Assembly: GCA_022448365.1 (NCBI GenBank) | Contig: JAKVCS010000001.1 | Location: forward strand, 186,001-250,000 | DNA: 64,000 nt | Reading direction: 5' to 3' | DNA from: Saccharospirillaceae bacterium | GTDB lineage: Bacteria > Pseudomonadota > Gammaproteobacteria > Pseudomonadales > Oceanobacteraceae | Shown here: piece by piece, positions 25,696 to 34,427 of the stretch | Position numbering within the stretch: position 1 is the stretch's first letter | Layout of the letters: every line of letters begins with the position of its first letter | Position numbers and translations under genes: made by a program | The notes under the pieces: generated by a model | Told to the model about the DNA's origin: nothing | What the model saw: only the letters and a program-made list of their open reading frames with translations | Database searches by the model: none

Positions 25696-26892
25696 ATGAT
25701 ACTTTTCCATTACATGAAATATTTTTTGCTTCACGCTACCAGCCTGTCGGTCATTGCAGCCCTGATATTCAGTGGTGATTACATTATCTATGCACTGGCG
25801 GGGATTTTGTTGGTATACATCGTTGGCGACAGTATTTCAGGCGACGACACGTCAACACCGGAGTACAAAGTGCCTCAGATTTTGACAGTACAACTCTGGA
25901 TGGCATTGCCGTTATTGGCGCTGGTCATGTTTTTGGTGTTGTGGAATATCAGCGCTACCGATCTCTTTTCTGTTGGCGCAATCGCCTCGGAGATAACCGG
26001 ATACGATGTACTCGCTGCCCGCGATAGCCTTGGCGTCGCGCATTATATATCGCTGTTTATTTTAGCCGGACTGATTATTGGCTTGGTAGGCACAATCACA
26101 GCCCATGAATTAACTCACCGTACCTGGGATCCTACGTCTATGCTGATTGGCCGCTGGTTATTAGCGTTCAGTTTCGACACTATCTTCTCGATCGAACATG
26201 TCTACGGTCACCACCGCTATGTCTCAACAAAGGAAGATCCGGCAACGGCACCGCGTGGTCGTAATGTTTACTTTCATATTCTGGCGTCAACCATCAAAGG
26301 CAATATCAGTGCCTGGAAAATTGAGAAAAAACGTCTTACACGTAAAGGCTATGCTCTGTTCGGCCTCCGCAATGCTGTGATTCGCGGCCACCTTATGAGT
26401 GTGTTTCTGGTTGCAATTGCTTATGCCCTGAGTGGCCTGATGCCAACCCTGTTTATCATCGCTTGTATGCTTTGGGGTAAAGCGCTGCTGGAAATCGTCA
26501 ACTACATGGAGCATTACGGTATGGTTCGTAACCCGGAAACTCCGGTACAACCACGCCACTCCTGGAACACCAATAAACGCATCAGCTCTTGGGCGATGTT
26601 TAATCTGACCCGTCACTCGCACCACCATGCCCAGGGCGAAGTGCCATACCAGGATCTCAAGCCTTACCCGGAAGCACCCATGATGATCAGTGGATACTTA
26701 ACCACCATCGTTGTTGCCCTGATCCCACCGCTTTGGCACAAGCTGATGATTCCGAAAGTACTGGAATGGGATGCGAAGTACGCAACTGCGGAAGAACTGG
26801 AACTGGTACGCGAAGCGAACGCTAAAAGCGGTATCAAAGCCTTTCAGGAGTCGGTAATCGCAGATAACGCATTGCACGCCAAGATGGCTTAA
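25696..26892 (+). CDS. Membrane non-haem di-iron hydroxylase (AlkB/XylM family)
   Basis: 398 residues with about six hydrophobic segments and the full set of histidine boxes of membrane di-iron hydroxylases: HELTHR, EHVYGHHR, the family-diagnostic NYMEHYGM, and RHSHHHA. It inserts one oxygen atom of O2 into a terminal methyl group of an alkane or alkyl-aromatic in the cytoplasmic membrane. Electrons should come from the fused ferredoxin reductase encoded just upstream. The partnership suggests XylM-like mechanics, while the size and boxes also fit AlkB. The substrate cannot be decided by eye. No rubredoxin gene is nearby. GGAG precedes the start. Confidence 0.92.
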   Translation: MILFHYMKYFLLHATSLSVIAALIFSGDYIIYALAGILLVYIVGDSISGDDTSTPEYKVPQILTVQLWMALPLLALVMFLVLWNISATDLFSVGAIASEITGYDVLAARDSLGVAHYISLFILAGLIIGLVGTITAHELTHRTWDPTSMLIGRWLLAFSFDTIFSIEHVYGHHRYVSTKEDPATAPRGRNVYFHILASTIKGNISAWKIEKKRLTRKGYALFGLRNAVIRGHLMSVFLVAIAYALSGLMPTLFIIACMLWGKALLEIVNYMEHYGMVRNPETPVQPRHSWNTNKRISSWAMFNLTRHSHHHAQGEVPYQDLKPYPEAPMMISGYLTTIVVALIPPLWHKLMIPKVLEWDAKYATAEELELVREANAKSGIKAFQESVIADNALHAKMA

Positions 26893-26905
26893 CGATGAAA
26901 CCTTC

Positions 26906-26925
26906 GGAGGCCTGCCCCGGCCTCC
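26906..26925 (+). terminator. Hairpin after the hydroxylase gene
   Basis: GGAGGCC/GGCCTCC stem with a 6-base loop 14 bp past the stop codon. There is no strong T-run, so it may protect the mRNA end or be a weak terminator. Confidence 0.5.
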
Positions 26926-26981
26926 ATTGCTTGCCCCTTCTCTCTCCACGAGAATGAGCGTTAGGACAATGATAATGGTCC

Positions 26982-27020
26982 ACTCAGCCGTATTCTGGAC
27001 ACGTATGGCTGAGTTTTTTT
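26982..27020 (+). terminator. Rho-independent terminator
   Basis: ACTCAGCC/GGCTGAGT stem with a 17-base loop followed by seven T residues. It lies 90 bp downstream of the hydroxylase gene and probably ends that operon. The rest of the gap up to 27304 is A+T-rich and holds no supported gene. Confidence 0.7.
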
Positions 27021-27304
27021 GCTTGTCCGTGCATTACAGAACATGGACCTCTATAAATTTATTACCTACCTCCGCCGAATTTCTTGCTCAATTGCACACA
27101 GATATGCCCCTGAAATGCTCGTTTGTACTGGAAGCATTAGGAGATTTGTTGCAGAATCAACGACCTAACAAACGTATCAACAGAAGTAACAGGTGGCTGT
27201 TATTTCTGAAAACTCGCATGCCTATCACTAAAATTTTAATTAAATATGATAGATCTCGAAGGAACCAAAGAAGTGTTGACTGTCTTTCTTGAACTGACCG
27301 AATA

Positions 27305-27667
27305 ATGACTAAAGTGAAAAACCAACTATCAAAGACACTTTCAATTGTATCTCTTCTAGTAAGTACATACCTGACAGTCATCCTGATCAGGGACATCGGT
27401 TTTGTTTACGACAATGCGATGTCATGGTCTGAAGGAGATACCTTTGTCGCTGTTTGCACTTCGATATTCGTCGGCTCCTCCCTGCTCTCTTCTCTACTAA
27501 TCACCTTTTTAATCTACAGGGGAGTTTATACATACTGGCTAATAATCCCCTTACTTCACATTGCTTTCGTATCCGTCAGCCTGCCAGTCTATCTGTTAGT
27601 TTTAGTCGTTTTGATCTGGAATGCTAGCCAATACAGTGTTTTCAACAATAAAAAGAATTCTTCATGA
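27305..27667 (+). CDS. Small membrane protein, unknown
   Basis: 120 residues with three to four hydrophobic segments (about 11-30, 48-70, 74-90, 92-108) and a lysine-rich tail. No family recognised. Low G+C relative to the catabolic genes and position at the head of an accessory block suggest horizontal origin. It precedes the NERD gene by 59 bp in the same orientation and might be co-transcribed. No good ribosome-binding site precedes the ATG, so the gene call is moderate. Confidence 0.5.
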   Translation: MTKVKNQLSKTLSIVSLLVSTYLTVILIRDIGFVYDNAMSWSEGDTFVAVCTSIFVGSSLLSSLLITFLIYRGVYTYWLIIPLLHIAFVSVSLPVYLLVLVVLIWNASQYSVFNNKKNSS

Positions 27668-27726
27668 TTGACACATAGATTCTGGTTTAGAGTCTATATT
27701 ATCACCTATATTTTCTGGTAAACGAT

Positions 27727-28509
27727 ATGGACTTCACACCTATCATTAATGAACTACTGCAGCTCTGGTGGCTACTTCCAATTCTTTTTGCGGTAGCGTT
27801 TTCGCGGTCATCTTTCTTCAAGGGAATGCTGGGTGAGTTCATAATTCGTCTGATTGCCAGGCTCACCCTTCCCAAAACAACTTACCACCCCATCCATAAC
27901 GTCACACTGGCAACAGCCGACGGAACCACCCAAATCGACCATCTGTTTATATCGCGTTTCGGTATCTTTGTTGTAGAAACCAAAAATATGAAGGGTTGGA
28001 TATTTGGCAGTGAACGACAGGCACAGTGGACTCAAAAGATTTACAAAAAGAGCTACCAATTTCAGAACCCGATTCGGCAGAATTACAAACATGTAAAAGC
28101 CATCGAAGAAACACTTAAAACTCCACCTGAGAATATCCATTCCATTATTGTATTTTTTGGCGACAATACATTTAAAACACCAATGCCCGAAAATGTTACA
28201 CGCGGAGTAGGCTATATTCGGTATATCCGCTCTTTTAATGAGCAAATATATTCAGAATCTGAAGTACAGCAACTGATATCTGCAATAGAGACCCTTCGTT
28301 TGAAGCCTTCCAGAGAAACTCATAAACAACATCTAGAAAGCCTGAAGAAACGCCATACTCTTGCTACTGAGAAATCTTGCCCCAAATGTGGTAAAGCCAT
28401 GGTGTTACGCACAGCAAAACGTGGTAAAAATATCGGCCAGCAATTCTGGGGCTGCTCGGACTATCCATCCTGCAAATCGACACAAGCCAGCCCTGAAAAG
28501 GACTGGTAG
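27727..28509 (+). CDS. NERD-domain protein with C-terminal topoisomerase-type zinc finger
   Basis: 260 residues. An N-terminal hydrophobic segment (about 15-32) may anchor it. The NERD (nuclease-related) domain spans roughly 40-150, with TTQIDHLFISRFGIFVVETK holding the Asp and the Glu-x-Lys of the restriction-endonuclease fold. The C-terminus (about 215-255) has four cysteines in CPKCGKAMVLR and GCSDYPSCK, the topoisomerase I C4 zinc-finger type. Such proteins are widespread, sometimes near defence genes, but the cellular role is unproven. The intact active-site pattern suggests real nuclease potential. Confidence 0.85.
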   Translation: MDFTPIINELLQLWWLLPILFAVAFSRSSFFKGMLGEFIIRLIARLTLPKTTYHPIHNVTLATADGTTQIDHLFISRFGIFVVETKNMKGWIFGSERQAQWTQKIYKKSYQFQNPIRQNYKHVKAIEETLKTPPENIHSIIVFFGDNTFKTPMPENVTRGVGYIRYIRSFNEQIYSESEVQQLISAIETLRLKPSRETHKQHLESLKKRHTLATEKSCPKCGKAMVLRTAKRGKNIGQQFWGCSDYPSCKSTQASPEKDW

Positions 28510-28653
28510 CGGGCTTCCTGTTCTGGCTATCTGTAGCAAGACACTGCACAATCCAACTTGAGTGCATAAATATCAATTAAAAAGTAGCTCAGAGAGAACA
28601 CCACACAGATGGCGTCTGTATGCCGATTCATTCAATCGCATTAGGAATCATCA

Positions 28654-29280
28654 ATGACAATGAATAAATGGGAAAAATTTGCTACCAGCTTCGAAGAAAA
28701 GAATAATTACGTCGTAGGTATTGAAGACATTAATAAAGTTAAAGAAGCGCTGACGTCATTCCCAGACCTTGGTAACGTACTCGAATTGGGCTGCGGTAAT
28801 GGCACTTACACCGAAAGTATCGCTGCGGCAGCGACAGCAATCGTTGCCACAGACCTATCAGAAGATATGGTAGCGGTTACTCGAGAGCGCTTTAAAACAA
28901 GCCATCATATCCAGGTTGAACAGGCTGACTGTTTTAACCTGAGGTACCCGGATAATTCTTTTGATACCGTGTTTATGGCGAATCTGCTGCATATCGTACC
29001 GAACCAATCAGCATTATTATCGGAGTGCTTGCGCGTTTTAAAAGATGGTGGCCGATTAATTGTCGTGAGCTTTACCTTGCATGGTATGACGCTTTTAAAT
29101 CAATTAGCGCTGAAATATCGCTATGTGAAAACATACGGTACTAAATCATCAAACAATGCACCACTATCCCCCGATATCGCCAAGACTCTGTGCCAGCAAA
29201 GTGGCTTCAATAACCCACAAATCAGGACAATCGGGAATAAAGTCAAAGCAGTACTGCTCGCAGCCGAAAAACCGATATAG
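28654..29280 (+). CDS. Class I SAM-dependent methyltransferase
   Basis: 208 residues. Motif I VLELGCGNGTYT (about 46-57) and the acidic ATDLSEDMV loop bind S-adenosylmethionine; DNSFDTVFMANLLHIV is the usual motif II/post-I region. The closest general type is the UbiE/Methyltransf_11 small-molecule group, so the acceptor could be a lipid, quinone or xenobiotic. It is the last gene in an A+T-richer rightward block and has no linked pathway gene. Terminator-like sequence follows. Confidence 0.85.
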   Translation: MTMNKWEKFATSFEEKNNYVVGIEDINKVKEALTSFPDLGNVLELGCGNGTYTESIAAAATAIVATDLSEDMVAVTRERFKTSHHIQVEQADCFNLRYPDNSFDTVFMANLLHIVPNQSALLSECLRVLKDGGRLIVVSFTLHGMTLLNQLALKYRYVKTYGTKSSNNAPLSPDIAKTLCQQSGFNNPQIRTIGNKVKAVLLAAEKPI

Positions 29281-29320
29281 ACTGCCCCGGCAACGAGTTT
29301 GACAGACCTCTCATAGATAT

Positions 29321-29353
29321 AAAAAGCAATCCTCGAATGGGGATCACTTTTTA
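29321..29353. terminator. Bidirectional hairpin with A/T runs
   Basis: AAAAG and ATCC pair with GGAT and CTTTT across a small internal loop. It lies between the convergent methyltransferase and the exported-protein gene. Confidence 0.5.
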
Positions 29354-29432
29354 ATCTTTGAAGCCTTATTGAGTATAAACATGGGTAATATTTTTATTCT
29401 GCTCTTTCTTATACCAATAAAGCAATGAATAT

Positions 29433-30215
29433 TTACTGAGGCATTGGACCAAAAGCCACTTCCATTAGCTGCTTCAGGCTTGGGCTAAAGGAAGTTTGCT
29501 CATAACCGAAACCATCGGTCACAACCACTTCAATCGAGTTATCATCACCGGCTGCCTGAAGTGTGATGGATTTTGCCGTAACGTCATAACCAGGCGCCTC
29601 AATCAATAGTGTCTCAGAGCCATGACCCATCCAAACAGCTTCAATTTGAACGTAATTGTCTTTGATACGATCCAACAGTTTCAATGTTACGCGCTTTCCG
29701 CCAACCGTTGTATGAGCAACATCAACCACTTTGCTGCGTGTTTTATCAACCAGGGTCGCGTTACCACTGATTAATGTTTCACCGACGGCTTCTTCCAGCA
29801 CGTTATTGCTTGATTGGTTTTCAACAACCATCACACGATATTCAATATTACGGCCATCGGTGAATTCATAACCTTTTACCTCAACCAATAGCTTCTTAAA
29901 CACCCATGGGCTGTTTATGATCTTACGGTAGCTATCAGGCACAGATGTACTTTTCACCAGATTCGTAGCAATCACATTATTGGCATATGGCAGCTTAAAT
30001 TCGATGCGCTTGATGGAATTTTGTTTTTCCGGTGTTCCCGGCACCGGAGTTGACTCGAGACGAATATCAATACCGTTTAAGCCGCTTACGTCCAGGCGTG
30101 GGTACAACATGTGGTTAATACCACTAATATTTTCTGCCGTAAAGCTCTGTATTTCAGCTAAAGAGGCTGATGCAGAAACCAGCAATAATGAAGAGGCTAT
30201 TAATTTTCTTAACAT
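29433..30215 (-). CDS. Exported protein of unknown function
   Basis: About 260 residues from ATG 30215, which has GGAG 8 bp upstream. A clear signal peptide (residues 1-20, ending SASLAE) sends it to the periplasm or outside. The mature part is rich in beta-strand-like alternation with no cysteine and no known domain. The C-terminus ends in EVAFGPMPQ. It stands between convergent accessory genes and a LysR gene on the same strand 209 bp upstream. Function unknown. Confidence 0.65.
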   Translation of the reverse strand: MLRKLIASSLLLVSASASLAEIQSFTAENISGINHMLYPRLDVSGLNGIDIRLESTPVPGTPEKQNSIKRIEFKLPYANNVIATNLVKSTSVPDSYRKIINSPWVFKKLLVEVKGYEFTDGRNIEYRVMVVENQSSNNVLEEAVGETLISGNATLVDKTRSKVVDVAHTTVGGKRVTLKLLDRIKDNYVQIEAVWMGHGSETLLIEAPGYDVTAKSITLQAAGDDNSIEVVVTDGFGYEQTSFSPSLKQLMEVAFGPMPQ

Positions 30216-30423
30216 AGAAACAACTCCGTGTTGTATTAATCGAAGGCGCAAAATAATAGAAACCGATACCTTTTAGTACCCCATTAGTTTTTTCATCAGT
30301 AAATTAGGTATTTATTATTAGCGGACTAACCAAGAGCCTCAATTTTGGATATCAACTTACACGTTGGTTGGCTTGTAAGCCAGTTCCAGACAGTCCCAGA
30401 AAATTTTTAAACGATTCATATAA

Positions 30424-31329
30424 TCATCGATAAATGGCCGTTTTCAGACTGAATTCAGTAGCTTTTTGCTTAATCCACTCAGCAAAAAGATGAACATGTT
30501 CGCTTTCAAGGCTCTCTTCACTGGCGGCGACCAAATAGTAACCACTACCCGAATCAACTGCCCTGCAACCAAGCGTTATCAAGCGCTTCTGATAAATATC
30601 ATCCGTTACCAGTGTCAAAGGTCCGAGTGCAATACCGATGCCGTCAATTGCAGCTTGTAACGCTGCGACAGGGTCATTGCATTTTATATAACGAACGTCT
30701 TCAGGCATTGGGTAGCCATTCAGGTCAGCCCAACGTTGCCAGTGATCAGCTTCCTCAAACAACTGAATCAGTGGTAGTTTTAAGATATCCTGAGGATTGC
30801 AGATTCCCGAATCAGCCTTTAATCCGGGAGACAGCACTGGCAGAACAAATTCATCTAGTATCTTTTCGCTATACACACCAGGCCAATTTCCATTTCCCCA
30901 ACGGATGGCCAGATCACATTTTTTTGTTGCCATATCTTCCAGATGATAACTGTTTTTCAGTATCAGATCTGAGCATGGGAATCTCTGGAAGAAGTCCAGC
31001 AACCTTGGACTCAGCCATTTAATCGAAAAAACCGGTAGAACGTTGATAACCAGATTGCTGCGATGGCCAGCCCTCAGATCCTCCAATGTTTCTGTGATCA
31101 TCTTAAACGCTTGATTAAGCGTTTGCTGGAGTTGCAGACCTTTATCAGTTACGCCAATTTTACGATGACTACGGTGCAGCAGTTCGATCTCTAATTCGTC
31201 TTCCAGTTTACGCAACTGGTGACTGATGGCAGATGGAGTGACATGCAACTGCTGGGCAGCTTTTTGCACCGATCCGAGCCGAGCACAAGCTTCAAACGCC
31301 TGCAATGCATTTAGTGATTGAATCTTCAT
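30424..31329 (-). CDS. LysR family regulator (GcvA-like)
   Basis: 301 residues from ATG 31329 (a TTG at 31350 could add 7). The N-terminal winged HTH is clear: LNALQAFEACARLGSVQKAA, then HVTPSAISHQLRKLEDEL. The C-terminal half is a periplasmic-binding-like effector domain. It is divergent from the amidohydrolase-dipeptidase operon with a 118-bp gap, so it probably controls those genes. The GcvA-like subtype often responds to amino acids or small acids; the effector here is unknown. Confidence 0.9.
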   Translation of the reverse strand: MKIQSLNALQAFEACARLGSVQKAAQQLHVTPSAISHQLRKLEDELEIELLHRSHRKIGVTDKGLQLQQTLNQAFKMITETLEDLRAGHRSNLVINVLPVFSIKWLSPRLLDFFQRFPCSDLILKNSYHLEDMATKKCDLAIRWGNGNWPGVYSEKILDEFVLPVLSPGLKADSGICNPQDILKLPLIQLFEEADHWQRWADLNGYPMPEDVRYIKCNDPVAALQAAIDGIGIALGPLTLVTDDIYQKRLITLGCRAVDSGSGYYLVAASEESLESEHVHLFAEWIKQKATEFSLKTAIYR

Positions 31330-31447
31330 GACTGAAAAAATCTCATTCAAGACGCAAAAATAACTCGTTTGAGTTCTGTTATGGCTGTTGAAAAGATAAC
31401 ACCAACGACTGAACTTATCTCATCCTGAAGCAGTAGGGTAAAGGCAA

Positions 31448-32908
31448 ATGACAATAAAGACACCTCTAATCGTAATGCTGGCTATCTTAGCGACCATGAC
31501 AATTGGTTTTATCTCTATTTTCAACTTACCTGATGCTCCCAAGGCTCAACAAAAACCCGTTTCACTGAACCATGTAACGGTGATCAATCCGACACTGAAC
31601 CGTTTGCAGGTGGCAAACCTGTCGGTGGAGGATGGCGCAATCAGATTCAGAGAAAGTAGCAGCCAACCGAGTCAATACGACGGAAGTTTTGTGTTACCTG
31701 GCCTGGTGAACATGCACTCCCATACTCCCGGTAAAAACCTTCTCAATCTGAGTCCCATGTTTAGCCTGGCAGCCATCATGCACGGGGTTACTACCTGGCG
31801 CGACGCGCTGGATCCTGACGGTAGTGGTGTCGCTGCATTGCATCAACAGATTCGTCATCAACATTGGCCAACACCTCAGGTTTTTTCTTGCGCTGTTGTT
31901 ACCCGAGGTGATGCGCGTTGGCCAAACTCGAACTTCCTGGAAGAGCCGCATCATGCGGAAGGTCTGATTTATTCTTTAAAACAACAAGGCCACAGCTGTA
32001 TTAAATCATATGAAAATCTAAGTCAGGAATTGATCAGCAGTATTAAACACGCTGCCCATCGGCATGGAATGCAAGTTATCGGCCACGTTCCGGAGGGATT
32101 AACGTTTGAACAAGCAGCACTTCCAGATACTCAGCATTTTTTTGGTATAAATACAATTACACAATTTAACGTACTTTCAAGAAATGGAGATTGGCGTGCA
32201 GTTCATCCATCAAGAATCGAAGAAATCAGTGAATTCATTATCAAGAACAAACTGATCAATACACCTACGCTTGTAACACTGCAGCAGATACAACAATACC
32301 GATACTTCGATGAGGCCAGGAATAACCTAACTTATCAATTTCTACCGGATTTTTACCTCGATGTGGTATGGCACCCGACTACCGGTTTACCGGCATATCG
32401 TAACTTAAAAGCGCACACTCTTACCTTAGCCGAACAAGCATTGAGGAAAAAGCAATTACTGTTGAAGAAACTGCATGACGGTGGTGCAACTCTTAATATT
32501 GGAACAGATACACAGCAACCCTTTGTAGTTCCGGGGATAGCAATGTGGCAAGAGATGCGACTTTTTCAACAATCAGGAATTGATCCTGAGCAAGTATTGG
32601 CATATGCCAGCTGGAAAGCCAGACAGCAACTACCGATTGATAAAACTCTGGCGCTGAAACAACAAGGATTAGTAGAGAATAACGGGATTGCAGACTTTCT
32701 GATTTTTTCCCGAGACCCAACTTTGTCGCTTGATAATCTGGACAGTCTTCAAGCTGTTGTTGTTCGTGGAAAGCTATACGACATCAACGAGTTAAAGAAA
32801 ACCATGAGTGCATTGCAACAACATTATCGCAGTTGGCCACTAAACAGTATTTCAAAATTCTTCGCTAAGCGTTCGATGCAAAAAATCGCCAGTAAGTTCA
32901 CTCATTAA
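31448..32908 (+). CDS. Membrane-anchored amidohydrolase family protein
   Basis: 486 residues. A single N-terminal hydrophobic segment (about 7-27) acts as a membrane anchor or uncleaved signal, placing the enzyme on the periplasmic side. The metal-dependent hydrolase core shows the HxH pair in GLVNMHSHTPG, a later His in VIGHVPEG, and the catalytic Asp region NIGTDTQQ. No carbamylated lysine was confidently located; SCIKSYEN is a candidate. It probably hydrolyses an amide or cyclic imide. It is encoded 29 bp upstream of an M19 dipeptidase, and the two likely act on the same extracytoplasmic peptide-like substrate (inference). Confidence 0.85.
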   Translation: MTIKTPLIVMLAILATMTIGFISIFNLPDAPKAQQKPVSLNHVTVINPTLNRLQVANLSVEDGAIRFRESSSQPSQYDGSFVLPGLVNMHSHTPGKNLLNLSPMFSLAAIMHGVTTWRDALDPDGSGVAALHQQIRHQHWPTPQVFSCAVVTRGDARWPNSNFLEEPHHAEGLIYSLKQQGHSCIKSYENLSQELISSIKHAAHRHGMQVIGHVPEGLTFEQAALPDTQHFFGINTITQFNVLSRNGDWRAVHPSRIEEISEFIIKNKLINTPTLVTLQQIQQYRYFDEARNNLTYQFLPDFYLDVVWHPTTGLPAYRNLKAHTLTLAEQALRKKQLLLKKLHDGGATLNIGTDTQQPFVVPGIAMWQEMRLFQQSGIDPEQVLAYASWKARQQLPIDKTLALKQQGLVENNGIADFLIFSRDPTLSLDNLDSLQAVVVRGKLYDINELKKTMSALQQHYRSWPLNSISKFFAKRSMQKIASKFTH

Positions 32909-32937
32909 TTTCTCTCCAATTCACTTCAGGTGTAACC

Positions 32938-34113
32938 ATGATCAGACCACGGATTATATTTCACAGCATATGGTTTCTCATTTTTATAGCCTGGCTGGTA
33001 TTGGTTCCTATTGATCTTGAAAAATACGTTAGCCCGGCAAATAGTCAACTCTCCCATGCGAATAATAACAGTAACTTATATTATCCATACACGAATCTTT
33101 TTGTAGCAGACATGCACGCTGACACATTACTCTGGCAACGGAATTTCTCAGCTGCCGCAGAGATTGGTCACGCGGATTTACCACGCTTGCGTAAGGTCAA
33201 TACCGGACTTCAGGTATTTATGTCAGTTATTGAAGCTCCGGATGATACAGAGTCAGACCATATTGAACAAAACGGCGACCAGATCACTGCCGTTGCCTTG
33301 CTGGATGGCTGGCCTCTTAATACAATCAACAACTATCTCAATCGCGCATTATTTCAGTCCCAGCGCTTACATCAGGCGGAAAAGAGCGCCTCAGGTAAGC
33401 TTCAGATTGTTAGATATCGTGAGCAATTGCATTCATTGCTGCCTGATTGGAAAGCTCAAGCCAGCCCCCTACATGCCATCCTTGGTCTTGAGGGCGCACA
33501 TGCAACCGAGTTTGACAGAAAAAATCTGCAACGGCTGTTCGATGCCGGTTACCGCACCATGGAGCTCGCGCATTACTCTGATACAGCACTGGCAGGCTCG
33601 TCATCCGGCATGAAAAAGTATGGATTAACCGACAAAGGGAAAGAGATGCTGGCTGAAATGCAACGACTGGGAATGGTTTTAGATGTTGCCCATTTATCCG
33701 ATCAGGGGATTCGTGACGTTTTGCATAGTACTGATCTTCCTTTGTTTTCTTCACATACAGGGGTCTATTCCATTTGTGCCAAATCACGTAATTTATCTGA
33801 CGATTTAATTAGACAAATTTCAGCTCGCGGTGGAATCATTGGAATCGGTTTTTTTGAAGGGGCACTATGCGATCTATCGTTAAAGGCACTGGTCGATACA
33901 ATTGTATACGCAAAGAACCTGGTTGGATCTGAATATATTGCTCTTGGTTCTGGATGGGATGCCGCTGAACTGGCAATTTCACCGTATCAGCTTCCAGAAC
34001 TTGTCAGGGCTCTACAACAACGTGGACTGAGTGAAACTGATGTGCGTAACATAATGGGATTCAATGTTGTACGTTTTTTCGCAAAGAACTTGCCGTCAAT
34101 GAAAGATAGATAA
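32938..34113 (+). CDS. Membrane dipeptidase (peptidase M19 family)
   Basis: 391 residues with an N-terminal hydrophobic anchor (about 9-27). The M19 di-zinc ligands are all visible: MHADTLLW (His and Asp), LGLEGAHA (Glu), LDVAHLSD (His), FSSHTGV (His), and an Asp in GSGWDAAEL, where most members have GSDFDG. Family members cleave dipeptides, often with D-residues or dehydro-residues, and some lactams. The altered final motif points to a divergent substrate. It forms a two-gene unit with the amidohydrolase upstream. The next gene begins 314 bp on. Confidence 0.87.
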   Translation: MIRPRIIFHSIWFLIFIAWLVLVPIDLEKYVSPANSQLSHANNNSNLYYPYTNLFVADMHADTLLWQRNFSAAAEIGHADLPRLRKVNTGLQVFMSVIEAPDDTESDHIEQNGDQITAVALLDGWPLNTINNYLNRALFQSQRLHQAEKSASGKLQIVRYREQLHSLLPDWKAQASPLHAILGLEGAHATEFDRKNLQRLFDAGYRTMELAHYSDTALAGSSSGMKKYGLTDKGKEMLAEMQRLGMVLDVAHLSDQGIRDVLHSTDLPLFSSHTGVYSICAKSRNLSDDLIRQISARGGIIGIGFFEGALCDLSLKALVDTIVYAKNLVGSEYIALGSGWDAAELAISPYQLPELVRALQQRGLSETDVRNIMGFNVVRFFAKNLPSMKDR

Positions 34114-34364
34114 CGTTCACATAATTAACCATTTTTCATACTTGCATATTCAGTGTTAGCGACAGAATAGCAAATTAATTTAAGTACCCATTTTTACTAA
34201 AAATAAACGACTTTACAGCTGTAATTCAGGCTGATGCTACGAGGTACGCAGATAACCGATGAAATTAGTGTCGATTAAAGTCCGGCAATTATCTATGTTT
34301 TGCTGGTATTACCGACGAATCTACAGAACAATGCAGTCGAAAGATTTCTCTGGCATCAAAGAAC

Positions 34365-34393
34365 TTGATAGTTTTGTAGGAATTAAGTAATAT
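34365..34393 (+). promoter_or_regulatory. Sigma-70 type promoter for the lipoprotein gene at 34428
   Basis: TTGATA and TAATAT are spaced by exactly 17 bp, ending 34 bp upstream of the ATG, with an AAGGA ribosome-binding site between. Apart from this promoter the 34114-34427 gap is A+T-rich and shows no gene. Confidence 0.7.
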
Positions 34394-34427
34394 CCGCGCG
34401 CTTTTTACCTATCTATCAAGGAACGAT

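Noticed and set aside
26927-27292. 121-codon plus-strand frame after the hydroxylase gene
   Set aside because: It runs through a clear terminator hairpin and has no family likeness or ribosome-binding site.
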